From positions 1 through 39,083 of the forward strand of contig NZ_LRQV01000057.1 of assembly GCF_001567585.1 (NCBI RefSeq): a stretch of DNA of 39,083 bases. The letters are read 5' to 3'. Positions 22,553 through 30,550 of the stretch are shown one piece after another (the first letter of the stretch is position 1; the number at the start of each line of letters is the position of its first letter). The position numbers and the translations under genes were made by a program. This DNA comes from Micromonospora rosaria. GTDB taxonomy: Bacteria > Actinomycetota > Actinomycetes > Mycobacteriales > Micromonosporaceae. The notes under the pieces are model-generated. The model made no database searches and had not been told where the DNA came from. It worked only from the letters and a program-made list of their open reading frames with translations.

Positions 22553-23542
22553 ATGCACGCGATCACGATCCCGGAGCCCGGTGGACCGGAGGCACTCGTC
22601 TGGGCCGAGGTGCCCGACCCCGAGCCCGGCCCGGACGAGGTGGTCGTGGCCGTGCGCGCCAGTGCGGTCAACCGGGCCGACCTGCTGCAACGGCAGGGGC
22701 ACTACCCGCCGCCGAAGGGCGCCCCGGCGTACCCCGGGTTGGAGTGCTCCGGGGTGATCACCGCGACCGGTTCCGGGGTGTCGGACTGGCGGGTCGGCCA
22801 GGAGGTCTGCGCGCTGCTGGCCGGCGGCGGGTACGCGCAGCGGGTGGCCGTGCCGGCCGGGCAGCTCCTGCCGGTGCCGGCCGGGGTGGACCCGGTCGAC
22901 GCGGCGGCCCTGCCCGAGGTGGCCTGCACCGTCTGGTCGAACGTGGCGCACCTGGCGAAACTGACGCGGGGCGAGACGGTGCTGGTGCACGGCGGCGGCA
23001 GCGGGATCGGCACCTTCGCCGTCCAGCTCGGTACGGCGCTCGGGGCGACGGTGGTGGCGACCGCCCGGTCGACCAAGCACGACCGGCTGCGGGCGCTGGG
23101 CGCGGCGCACCTGGTCGACTACCGGGAGCAGGACTTCGTCGAGGAGGTACGGCGGGTCACCGACGGCCGGGGCGCGGACGTAATCCTGGACATCATGGGC
23201 GCCTCCTACCTGGGGCGTAACGTCGACGCGCTCGCCACCGGCGGCCGGCTGGTGATCATCGGTATGCAGGGCGGGCGTCGGGGTGAGCTGGACATCGCCG
23301 CCCTGTTGGCGAAGCGGGCGTCGATCGCCGCCACGGCGCTGCGGTCCCGGCCGACCGACGAGAAGGCCGCCATCGTCCGGGGCGTCCGGGAGCAGGTCTG
23401 GCCGCTGATCGAGTCGGGCGCGGTCCGGCCGGTGGTGGACCGGCGGCTGCCGATGGTCCGGGCGGCCGAGGCGCACCGCCTGGTCGAGTCGAACGAACAC
23501 CTCGGCAAGGTCCTGCTGACCGTCGACCAGCCGCCCGGCTGA
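22553..23542 (+). CDS. NAD(P)H-quinone oxidoreductase, PIG3-type zinc-free MDR family
   Basis: 329 residues. Opening MHAITIPEPGGPEALVWAEV, then VRASAVNRADLLQRQGHYPP and AYPGLECSGVI, the usual signature of the PIG3/TIGR02824 quinone oxidoreductases (zinc ligands absent). The Rossmann loop is LVHGGGSGIGTFAVQLG; the adenine-ribose contact ARSTKHDRL suggests NADPH. The C-terminal TALRSRPTDEKAAIVRGVRE is also family-typical. It reduces quinones or quinone-like compounds. ATG 22553 follows TAAGAC (22541-22546) by six bases; the stop of the previous gene is part of that hexamer, so it may also have a leaderless transcript. Convergent with soxR. Confidence 0.9.
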   Translation: MHAITIPEPGGPEALVWAEVPDPEPGPDEVVVAVRASAVNRADLLQRQGHYPPPKGAPAYPGLECSGVITATGSGVSDWRVGQEVCALLAGGGYAQRVAVPAGQLLPVPAGVDPVDAAALPEVACTVWSNVAHLAKLTRGETVLVHGGGSGIGTFAVQLGTALGATVVATARSTKHDRLRALGAAHLVDYREQDFVEEVRRVTDGRGADVILDIMGASYLGRNVDALATGGRLVIIGMQGGRRGELDIAALLAKRASIAATALRSRPTDEKAAIVRGVREQVWPLIESGAVRPVVDRRLPMVRAAEAHRLVESNEHLGKVLLTVDQPPG

Positions 23543-23563
23543 CGGGGTGCCCGCCCGGCGCGT

Positions 23564-24022
23564 TCAGTCGGCGGAGGAGCGGGCGGGGCGAGGTCGCATG
23601 AGCTGGGCGCCGGGGCCCTCGGCGGCGAGGGCGTCGTCGGGGTTGTAGAGCGTGCAGCGTTGCAGCGACAGGCAGCCGCAGCCGATACAGCCGGTCAGGT
23701 CGTCACGGAGCCGGCTCATCATGTCGATCTTCTGATTGAGCCGGTCCCGCCACCTGCTGGAGAGGGCGGCCCAGTCCGCCGGGCTCGGGGTCCGCGAGGC
23801 GGGCAGGGAGTCGAGCGCCTCCCGGATCTCCTCCAACGAGACCCCGACCTGCTGGGAGATCCGGATGAACGCCACCCGCCGCAGCTCGGCGCGGGCGTAC
23901 CGGCGCTGGTTGCCGCCGGTACGGTCGGCCCGGATGAGGCCCAGCCGCTCGTAGTAGCGCAGCGCCGAGGGCGCGACCCCGCTGCGGGCGGCGAGCTGAC
24001 CGATCGTCAGTGACTCGTGCAT
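23564..24022 (-). CDS. soxR: SoxR redox-sensing transcriptional activator
   Basis: 152 residues, MerR family. The winged helix is MHESLTIGQLAARSGVAPSA to RADRTGGNQRRYARAELRRV; a dimerization helix follows. The [2Fe-2S] cluster ligands are C112, C115, C117 and C123 in the exact SoxR spacing CX2CXCX5C (CIGCGCLSLQRC). Oxidation of the cluster by redox-cycling compounds or nitric oxide turns the protein into an activator. Start ATG 24022; the frame extends upstream through the divergent promoter and is rejected. Its binding site is probably the dyad at 24034-24053 between it and the transketolase genes; it is convergent with a quinone oxidoreductase. Confidence 0.95.
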   Translation of the reverse strand: MHESLTIGQLAARSGVAPSALRYYERLGLIRADRTGGNQRRYARAELRRVAFIRISQQVGVSLEEIREALDSLPASRTPSPADWAALSSRWRDRLNQKIDMMSRLRDDLTGCIGCGCLSLQRCTLYNPDDALAAEGPGAQLMRPRPARSSAD

Positions 24023-24030
24023 CTCTCGCC

Positions 24031-24061
24031 TTGAGTTGAAGTGGACTTCAACTTGCAGACT
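24031..24061 (+). promoter_or_regulatory. SoxR-like operator in a 19-bp-spaced promoter
   Basis: AGTTGAAGT-GG-ACTTCAACT (24034-24053) is a perfect 9-bp dyad. It lies in the spacer between TTGAGT (24031-24036) and CAGACT (24056-24061), which are 19 bp apart, the overlong spacing of MerR-type activated promoters. CAGACT ends six bases before the transketolase ATG 24068, so the message would be leaderless. Base-level promoter call is inference; the dyad is observed. Confidence 0.75.
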
Positions 24062-24067
24062 AGTCGC

Positions 24068-24826
24068 ATGACCATGATGACCGCCAGTACCGGCCCCCTC
24101 ACTGTGGGGTCCCCCGAAACGGGAGCCGCCGACGCCCCACCGGCCCGCGCCCGACTGCCGGAACCGGTCGCCCCGCTGTTCGAGCGCATCCGCGCGGGCC
24201 GCGACCTGGGTGCCAACACGTACTCCACGGTCGACGTCCTCTGGGTGCTCTACGACCGGGTCCTGCGGATCACCCCGGCGACCGTGGACGACCCCGACCG
24301 GGACCGGTTCCTGCTCTCCAAGGGACACGCCGTCGACGGCTACTACGCGGTGCTCGCCGCCACGGGTTTCGTCCCCGCCGAGTGGCTGGACGACCCGACG
24401 AGCGCGACCAGCCGGCTCGGCGGCCACCCCGACCGGACCCTGGTCCCCGGCGTCGAGATCGGCTCCGGCTCGCTCGGCCACGGCCTCGGGCTGGGCGTCG
24501 GCACCGCCCTGGGCCTGCGCGCCCAGGGCCTGCTCACCCCCCGGGTGTACGTGCTGCTCGGCGACGCCGAACTCGACGAGGGCTCCAACCACGAGGCGAT
24601 CGCGTACGCCGGGGCGACCGGACTGGACAGCCTCACCGCCGTCGTGATCGACAACGGCTCGGCCACCCACGGCTGGCCGGGCGGCATCGCGGCCCGGTTC
24701 ACCGCCAACGGCTGGACCGCCGCCACCGTCGACGGCCACGACCACGACGCCCTGCACACCGCCCTGACCGAGCGGACCGCGCACCGGCCGCACGTCGTCG
24801 TCGCGGTCGTCTCCAAGGAGGTATGA
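24068..24826 (+). CDS. Transketolase, N-terminal (thiamine diphosphate) subunit
   Basis: 252 residues. It holds the thiamine-diphosphate half of a split transketolase: STVDVLWVLYDRVLRI, FLLSKGHAVDGYYAVLA (conserved SKGHA), GSLGHGLGLGVGTALGLRAQ, and the ThDP/Mg motif GDAELDEGSNHEA with the Asn of VIDNGS. Transketolase moves two-carbon units between sugar phosphates in the pentose phosphate pathway. Start: the first of three close ATGs (24068, 24074, 24077); no ribosome binding site is visible. The stop is three bases before the start of the C-terminal subunit gene. Under the SoxR-like promoter. Split transketolases are often accessory enzymes rather than the main one. Confidence 0.92.
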   Translation: MTMMTASTGPLTVGSPETGAADAPPARARLPEPVAPLFERIRAGRDLGANTYSTVDVLWVLYDRVLRITPATVDDPDRDRFLLSKGHAVDGYYAVLAATGFVPAEWLDDPTSATSRLGGHPDRTLVPGVEIGSGSLGHGLGLGVGTALGLRAQGLLTPRVYVLLGDAELDEGSNHEAIAYAGATGLDSLTAVVIDNGSATHGWPGGIAARFTANGWTAATVDGHDHDALHTALTERTAHRPHVVVAVVSKEV

Positions 24827-24828
24827 GC

Positions 24829-25791
24829 ATGACGTCGACGCTGGAAGCCACCCCGTCACCCGCCGCGCCCGCGTCACCCGGTGACGGGCTCATGCGCGCC
24901 GCGTTCGTCGCGGAGCTGACCGCCCTGCTCGCCGAGGACCCCCGCACCGCCCTGGTGCTGGCGGACATCTCGGCCGACTCCTTCGCCCCGGCCGCCCACC
25001 GGCACCCCGACCGCGTGCTCAACGTCGGCATCCGGGAACAACTCATGATCGGCGTGGCCGGCGGGCTCGCCCTGACCGGGCTGCGACCGGTGGTGCACAG
25101 CTACGCGCCGTTCCTGGTGGAGCGGGCGTACGAGCAGATCAAGCTGGACCTCGACCACCAGGGGGTCGGCGCGGTGCTGGTCAGCATCGGCGCGTCGTAC
25201 GACCGACCGGAGGCCGGCCGGACCCACCTCTCCCCGGCCGACGTCGCCCTGATCGACACCCTCGGCGACTGGACCGTGCACGTGCCGGGCCACCCCGACG
25301 AGGTACCCGCCCTGCTGCGCGCCACGGTCGCCGGGGACGCCCCGGCGTACCTGCGGTTGTCGATCCTGACCAACGACCGGCCGCGCGGCAACGACGGGTC
25401 GCTCCAGGTGGTCCGGGACGCGGGGCCGGGCGCACCGCTGCTGGTGGCGGTCGGGCCGCTGCTCGACCCGGCGCTGGCCGCAGTGGAGCAGTTGCCGGTG
25501 ACGGTGGCCTGGACGCACCGGCCCCGACCCTTCGACACAGCCGGGCTACGGGCCCTGGCGGGCACCGAGGTCATCCTGGTCGAGCCCTACCTGGCCGGCA
25601 CGTCCAGCCGGGTCGTCGCGGCGGCGCTCGCCGACCGGCCACACCGGGTGCTCGCGCTCGGGGTCGGCCGGGAGGACCTACGCCGGTACGGCACGGCCGG
25701 CGACCACAGCCGGTGGCACGGCCTCGACGCGGCCGGCCTGCGCCGGTCGGTGACGGCCTTCCTGGCCCCCTGGGCGACGCCGAGCAGGTAG
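24829..25791 (+). CDS. Transketolase, C-terminal (pyrimidine-binding) subunit
   Basis: 320 residues. The pyrimidine domain carries the catalytic Glu of the ThDP ring in RVLNVGIREQLMIGVAGGLA and the usual DISADSFAPAA, PVVHSYAPFLVERAYEQIKL and GVGAVLVSIGASYDRPEAG. The C-terminal transketolase domain follows (about 195-320). AAGGAGG (24815-24821) is seven bases before ATG 24829; the ATG at 24823 is too close. It must pair with the N-terminal subunit encoded just before. The gene ends without a clear terminator, 41 bases before the convergent GT2 gene. Confidence 0.92.
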   Translation: MTSTLEATPSPAAPASPGDGLMRAAFVAELTALLAEDPRTALVLADISADSFAPAAHRHPDRVLNVGIREQLMIGVAGGLALTGLRPVVHSYAPFLVERAYEQIKLDLDHQGVGAVLVSIGASYDRPEAGRTHLSPADVALIDTLGDWTVHVPGHPDEVPALLRATVAGDAPAYLRLSILTNDRPRGNDGSLQVVRDAGPGAPLLVAVGPLLDPALAAVEQLPVTVAWTHRPRPFDTAGLRALAGTEVILVEPYLAGTSSRVVAAALADRPHRVLALGVGREDLRRYGTAGDHSRWHGLDAAGLRRSVTAFLAPWATPSR

Positions 25792-25804
25792 GTGGGGAAC
25801 GCGA

Positions 25805-25844
25805 TGGGTCAGCGGGCCGGCCAGCGGTGGGTCAGCGGGCCGGC
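25805..25844. repeat. 17-bp direct repeat containing the GT2 stop codon
   Basis: TGGGTCAGCGGGCCGGC occurs at 25805-25821 and 25828-25844. The second copy includes the reverse-strand stop (TCA, 25832-25834), so the last codons and stop of the GT2 gene are duplicated downstream. Confidence 0.85.
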
Positions 25845-26527
25845 TTACGGCGGGTCCGCTCCCGGCCGAGGATCCAGATCGCCTCGACGCCGTCCTTCCA
25901 GGTGATCTTCTTGCCCTCCTCGCGGCCCCGGGCCCGGTAACTGATCGGCACCTCGTACGGGCGGATCCGCTGGCGGAGCAGCTTGCCGGTCACCTCGGCC
26001 TCCATGCCGAAGCCACGCGAGCGGATGTCCAGCGAGCGGTACAGGGCGACCGGCATCAGCTTGAAGCAGGTCTCCAGGTCACCGATGTACGAGTTGAAGA
26101 GGATGTTGGCCGCCATCGTGACGCCCTTGTTGCCCATCACGTACCAGAAGCTGTAGGCGCTGTGGCTGCCGAAGGTGCGGTTGCCGTAGACCACCGTGGC
26201 CCGCCCGTCGAGCACCGGGTCGAGCAGCTTCGGGATGTCCTGCGGGTCGTACTCCAGGTCGGCGTCGAGGATGACCATGTACTCGCCGTCGGCGTTGTCC
26301 ACCGCCGTCCGGATCGCCGCGCCCTTGCCCCGGTTGCGCGGGTGGGTGATCACCCGGAGCCGGGCGTCGTCCGCCCGCCCGAGGACCTCGCCGGTGCCGT
26401 CCCGGCTGCCGTCGTCGACCACGAGCAGCTCGATCTCACACGGGTAGTCCACCGCCAACGCCTGCTTGAGGGCGTCGGCTATGCGGTCCTCCTCGTTGTA
26501 GACCGGCATGAGGATCGAGAGCTTCAC
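25832..26527 (-). CDS. Family 2 glycosyltransferase (polyprenyl-phosphate sugar synthase type)
   Basis: 231 residues. GT-A fold with MPVYNEEDRIADALKQALA, VVDDGSRDGTGEVL, HPRNRGKGAAIRTAVDNADG and the metal-binding DADLEYDP. The stretch KLMPVALYRSLDIRSRGFGM is the GT2 segment seen in dolichyl/polyprenyl-phosphate mannose or glucose synthases. It transfers a sugar from a nucleotide-sugar to a lipid carrier at the inner face of the membrane. Start GTG 26527 with GGAG at six bases; the upstream in-frame ATG is probably not used. It is divergent from the polytopic membrane protein at 26650, which could use the lipid-linked sugar. Confidence 0.88.
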   Translation of the reverse strand: MKLSILMPVYNEEDRIADALKQALAVDYPCEIELLVVDDGSRDGTGEVLGRADDARLRVITHPRNRGKGAAIRTAVDNADGEYMVILDADLEYDPQDIPKLLDPVLDGRATVVYGNRTFGSHSAYSFWYVMGNKGVTMAANILFNSYIGDLETCFKLMPVALYRSLDIRSRGFGMEAEVTGKLLRQRIRPYEVPISYRARGREEGKKITWKDGVEAIWILGRERTRRKPAR

Positions 26528-26649
26528 GGGGATCTCCACGGTGGCGACAGCAAATCGGACCTAGCCTAGCGTGGTATATGCGCGGGAAGTGGCGGCCGTC
26601 GCCGACGGTCGGCGCGGCGCGCGGGGCCGGATGGTGTTTACTTCCCGCC

Positions 26650-28977
26650 ATGTCCGCCGGCTCCCTGCTCGTCGTCCTGCCGGTCGCCACGGTGGCCGCC
26701 CTGACCTACGCCTTCCGGCCCCTCGACGTGCCGGTGGTGGCCCCGCTCCGGCTCGCGCTGGTCCGGGCGGCGCTGGCCACGGGCGCGTTCGCCGTCCTCG
26801 TGGTGGAGGTGCTCGGGGCGGTCGGCGGGCTCACCCGGCCGGCGTTCGCCCTGGCCTGGCTGCTCGCCCTCACCGCCGCCGGCGGCGCGGCCTGGTGGCG
26901 GCACCGCCGGGACCACGCGGGGCCCGCCGGGGCCACGCCCGGCGACGCGCCGCCGGGTCTGCGGCACCGGCTGCGGACCCACTGGAGTACGGCGAGCCGG
27001 GGCGAGCGGCTGCTGACCGGCACGGTCGGCGGGCTGCTCCTGGTCGAGCTGGTCGTCGCCCTGCTCGCCGAGCCGAACAACTTCGACTCGCAGACCTACC
27101 ACCTGCCCAAGGTGGAACACTGGGTGCAGCAGCAGGACCTGGAGTTCTGGCCGACCGCGATCCACCGGCAGGTCACCATCCCGCCCGGTGCCGAGTACCT
27201 GCTGCTGCACCTGCGGCTCTTCACCGGCTCCGACGGGCTGCACAACCTCGTCCAGTGGGCGGCCGGGGTGCTCGCCGTCCTGGTGGTCGCCCGGATCGCC
27301 GCGCAGCTGGGCGGCGGGCGGCGGGCCCAGGCGCTCGCCGCGTTCCTGCTGGCCACCACGCCGATGGTGACCCTCCAGGCGACCAGCACCCAGACCGACC
27401 TGATGGTCGCCGCCTGGGTCGCCTGCGTCGTCACCCTCGCCCTGGACGGGCTGCGCCGCCGCAGCGGCCCCGCCACGATTGTGGCGCTCGGCGCAGCCAC
27501 CGGCCTGACGGCGATCACCAAGACCAGCGGCCTGATCGGCGCCGGCCCGCTGCTGGTGCTCTGGGGCCTGGCCCAACTCCGCCTCGCGTACGCCCCTCAC
27601 ACCCCGCCCGCCGCCACGGGCCCGACCGCCGACGCCGTCACCGCCGGTGCACCCGGCGCGACCGCCACCCTCGTCGGCTCCGGTTCCGGCCCCGGCATCG
27701 GAGCCGGATCCGGAACCGCGACGGGAGCCGGAGTGCCAGCCGGGGCCCCCACCGACGCCGACGCTCCGACCGGACCCGGTTCCGGTCTCGGGGCCACGCC
27801 CGGAGCCGGAGCCGGGACCGCGACCCGGGCAGGGGGCGGGGTCGGGACCGTCGACGGCGGGGGCGGCGGCCCCCGGCGCACGGCACGGGGCGGGCCCGGC
27901 CGGGGTCGGCAGGTCGCGGGCACCGTCTTCGGGTCGGTGGCGATCCTGCTGGTCGCCGCGCTGGTGGTCGGCCCGTTCCTGGTCCGGGTCACCGCCGAGT
28001 TCGGGCACCCGCTCGGCCCGCCCCGGCTGCGCGAGTCCATCCCGATGGAACGGCACGACCCACCGTCGATCCTGGTCAACGCGCTCCGGATCGGACACAC
28101 CGCGCTGGACACCCCGCTGGAGCCGCTGCGCAGGGCCGCCGCGTCGGCGATCGTCGCCGGGGCGGAGGCGATCGGCGTCGACCCGCAGGACCGGGACATC
28201 ACCTTCGGCCGGGAGATGTTCCCCGAGCCGTCCTGGTACCCGGACGAGGACCGGGTGGCGTTCCCACTGGCCGGCACCCTGATCCTGATCGCCCTGGTGG
28301 TCGCGGTGGCCCGCCCGGCCCGGATCCTGCCGACCGCCCCCGGGCCGGTACGGGCGTACGCGGCGGCGCTGACGGTCACCCTCCTGCTGCACACCTCGAT
28401 GATCAAGTGGCAGCCGTGGGGGAACCGCCTGCTGGTGTACGCCCTGACGATCGCCGTACCGCTGGCCGCGCTCTGGGTCGACGCGGTGCTGCGCCGCCGG
28501 CCGCGCGACGGCCGGCGGCCGGTGGCGGCCGGGCTGGTGGTCACCGTCCTGGCCACCTCGGCCCTGGCCGGGGTGCTCGCCGTGTCGTACGGCTTCCCCC
28601 GCCGGCTGGTCGGCGCGGGCTCGGTCTTCACCACCTCGGACTGGGACACCCGGTTCCTGCGCCGCCCGCAGTGGACCGAGGAGTTCCGCTGGGCGGCGGA
28701 GGCGGTCCGGGCCACCGACGCCCGCCGGGTCGGCCTGGTGCAGCAGAACGACAACTGGGAGTACCCCTGGTGGCTGCTGCTGCGCGACACCGACGGCACC
28801 CCGCCCGAGCTGGTGGCGTTGCAGTCGGTGCTACCGGACCGGCCGCCCGCCGACCCGTCCTCGGTGGACGCGATCGTCTGCACCGGCAGCCGGCGGGTCT
28901 GCACCGACCTGGTGCCGGAGGGCTGGCGACTGGAGTTCCGGGACTACGTCGGCTACGCCCTGCCCCCCACCCCCTGA
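26650..28977 (+). CDS. Polytopic membrane protein, GT-C glycosyltransferase-like, with low-complexity insert
   Basis: 775 residues. About 11-13 hydrophobic segments. The first extracytoplasmic loop has NNFDSQTYHLPKVEHWVQQQ and HRQVTIPPGAEYLLLHLR, where an acidic residue (DSQTYHLP) is at the place expected for the GT39/ArnT-type catalytic Asp. Between two membrane segments, residues about 335-420 are a Gly/Ala/Ser/Thr run (GSGSGPGIGAGSG and similar), not conserved in structure; it looks like a repeat expansion in the coding DNA. The C-terminal domain (about 590-775) is soluble. ATG 26650 has no Shine-Dalgarno but follows TTTACT (26637-26642) by seven bases. Partner is probably the divergent GT2 enzyme. 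Confidence 0.78.
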   Translation: MSAGSLLVVLPVATVAALTYAFRPLDVPVVAPLRLALVRAALATGAFAVLVVEVLGAVGGLTRPAFALAWLLALTAAGGAAWWRHRRDHAGPAGATPGDAPPGLRHRLRTHWSTASRGERLLTGTVGGLLLVELVVALLAEPNNFDSQTYHLPKVEHWVQQQDLEFWPTAIHRQVTIPPGAEYLLLHLRLFTGSDGLHNLVQWAAGVLAVLVVARIAAQLGGGRRAQALAAFLLATTPMVTLQATSTQTDLMVAAWVACVVTLALDGLRRRSGPATIVALGAATGLTAITKTSGLIGAGPLLVLWGLAQLRLAYAPHTPPAATGPTADAVTAGAPGATATLVGSGSGPGIGAGSGTATGAGVPAGAPTDADAPTGPGSGLGATPGAGAGTATRAGGGVGTVDGGGGGPRRTARGGPGRGRQVAGTVFGSVAILLVAALVVGPFLVRVTAEFGHPLGPPRLRESIPMERHDPPSILVNALRIGHTALDTPLEPLRRAAASAIVAGAEAIGVDPQDRDITFGREMFPEPSWYPDEDRVAFPLAGTLILIALVVAVARPARILPTAPGPVRAYAAALTVTLLLHTSMIKWQPWGNRLLVYALTIAVPLAALWVDAVLRRRPRDGRRPVAAGLVVTVLATSALAGVLAVSYGFPRRLVGAGSVFTTSDWDTRFLRRPQWTEEFRWAAEAVRATDARRVGLVQQNDNWEYPWWLLLRDTDGTPPELVALQSVLPDRPPADPSSVDAIVCTGSRRVCTDLVPEGWRLEFRDYVGYALPPTP

Positions 28978-29019
28978 CCCCTCCAGGCCGACCTGGGCTG
29001 GGCTGGCCTGGCCTGACCG

Positions 29020-29100
29020 AAGGAAGGGCCCCTTGTTAACACGTGACGGGTGAGAAGGGTTCCCCTCTCTACCGTAGGCGTTAACAGGGGGCCCTTCCTT
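29020..29100. repeat. Long interspersed-type inverted repeat and terminator
   Basis: Arms 29020-29040 and 29080-29100 are 21-base near-perfect reverse complements (one mismatch, a G-U pair in RNA); each begins AAGGAAGGGCCCC and ends GTTAAC. The 39-base loop holds a second hairpin (GAGAAGGG/CCCCTCTC with a two-base tip). It lies between the membrane protein stop (28977) and the stop of the convergent histidine kinase gene (29099), so it can terminate both. From memory such AAGGAAGGGCCCC repeats occur many times in Micromonospora and Salinispora intergenic DNA. Confidence 0.82.
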
Positions 29101-30550
29101 ACCTCCCGGCAGGGAGGTGAACGGTGAAGGCGGCGCCGCCCTCGGGGGCGTGGCCGGCGGTGAGGTCGCCGCCGAGCCGGCGGACCAGGCCGGCGGCGAG
29201 GGCCAGGCCGAGGCCGCTGCCCACCTTCCGCACCCCCCGGTACCGCTGGTGCAGCGCGCCGCGTTCGAAGGCCACCGCCAGGTCGTCGTCGGTGAGGCCG
29301 GGCCCGCCGTCGCGGACCTCGACGATCCCGCCGCCGGCCGGGTCGGGGCCGGCCGGGCGGACCGCGACCACCACCGGCGCTCCCGGCGGGACCACCCGCA
29401 GGGCGTTCTCCAGCAGACCGTCGACCACCTGCCGGATCCGTCCCGGGTCGGTGTACGCCGGCACCTCCCGCGCCGGGACCTCCACCCGCAACGGCACCCC
29501 GACCGCCGCGTACCGGTCGGCCCAGTTCCGTCCGATGTCACCGACCAGGCGGGTCAGGTCGACCGGCACCGCTTCCAGCGGGAAGTCGACCGCCTCCAGC
29601 CGGGCCAGCGCGAGCAGGTCGCGGACCAGCCGGTCGAGGTGGTCGGCCTCGGCCCGGATGGTCCGCCCGGTCGCCGGGGCCCCGGCCGGGTCGATCACCC
29701 CGTCGGAGAGGGCCTCGGCGTAGCCCCGGATCGCGGTCAGCGGGGTCCGCAGCTCGTGCGAGACGGAGAGCAGGAACTCCCGCTGCCGGCCCTCGCTGGT
29801 GGCCAGCGCGGCGGCCAGCCCGTTGAGCGCGTACGCCAGGTCGGCGACCTCGTCGGGCGGCTCGACCGGCAGCCGTACGCCCCGGTCCCCGGCCCGCAGC
29901 CGGTTCGCGGCGGTGGCCGCCTCCCGGATCGGCCGGGCCAGCCGGCGGGCGAGCAGCAGGCCGGCGGCCACCCCGGCGGCGAGCCCGGCCAGCAGCGGCA
30001 GCCAGAGCCCGCCCACCACCCGCCGCCACACCCCGGGGCTGGTCGGCCGGGTCAGCACGACGGCGTGCCCGCCCGGCAGCGCGCGCCCCTCCACGAAGGA
30101 GCGTCGCCCGTCGACCAGCCGCCGGCCGGAGACGTCCCGCCCGGCGGCGAGCCGGTTGACGACCTGCCGGGGCAGCCCCGGCCGGTCCACCCGCCCATCG
30201 CGTACCAGGTGAACGGTGACGTCCTGCTCGGCCAGCTGCCGGACCAGCCCCTCCCCGGCGGCGTCCCAGCGCCGGTCGGGTCCGACCGGCAGCACCTCCA
30301 CCGCGATCCGGGCCTGCGCGGCGAGCGCCTGCTGGTCGCGCCGTTCCGCGCCACGCACCGCCAGCGGGACCGCGAGCAGGGCGGTGACCAGCACCGACAC
30401 CATGGCCACCGCGCAGGTGACCAGGACCGCGCGGGCGGTCAGCGTCCGGGCGTACCCGCTGGCCGGCCGGGACGGTGCCGGGCCGGACGGTGCCGGGCCA
30501 GGCGGTGACGACGGCCGGCGGGGACGGGGCGGCGCGGCCGGCTCAGCCAT
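29099..30550 (-). CDS. Sensor histidine kinase
   Basis: 483 residues. A Pro-rich cytoplasmic tail (1-35), transmembrane segments at about 41-66 and 178-203, an extracytoplasmic sensor between them (about 70-175), HAMP (about 203-255), dimerization and phosphoacceptor SVSHELRTPLTAIRGYAEAL with His265, and the ATPase boxes N (DGLLENALRVVP), G1 (EVRDGGPGLTDDD) and G2 (GSGLGLALAAGLV). It autophosphorylates His265 and passes the phosphate to the response regulator. Start overlaps the response regulator stop by eight bases, so the pair is an operon. The signal is not known; the sensor loop has no cysteine and no recognised fold. Confidence 0.92.
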   Translation of the reverse strand: MAEPAAPPRPRRPSSPPGPAPSGPAPSRPASGYARTLTARAVLVTCAVAMVSVLVTALLAVPLAVRGAERRDQQALAAQARIAVEVLPVGPDRRWDAAGEGLVRQLAEQDVTVHLVRDGRVDRPGLPRQVVNRLAAGRDVSGRRLVDGRRSFVEGRALPGGHAVVLTRPTSPGVWRRVVGGLWLPLLAGLAAGVAAGLLLARRLARPIREAATAANRLRAGDRGVRLPVEPPDEVADLAYALNGLAAALATSEGRQREFLLSVSHELRTPLTAIRGYAEALSDGVIDPAGAPATGRTIRAEADHLDRLVRDLLALARLEAVDFPLEAVPVDLTRLVGDIGRNWADRYAAVGVPLRVEVPAREVPAYTDPGRIRQVVDGLLENALRVVPPGAPVVVAVRPAGPDPAGGGIVEVRDGGPGLTDDDLAVAFERGALHQRYRGVRKVGSGLGLALAAGLVRRLGGDLTAGHAPEGGAAFTVHLPAGR

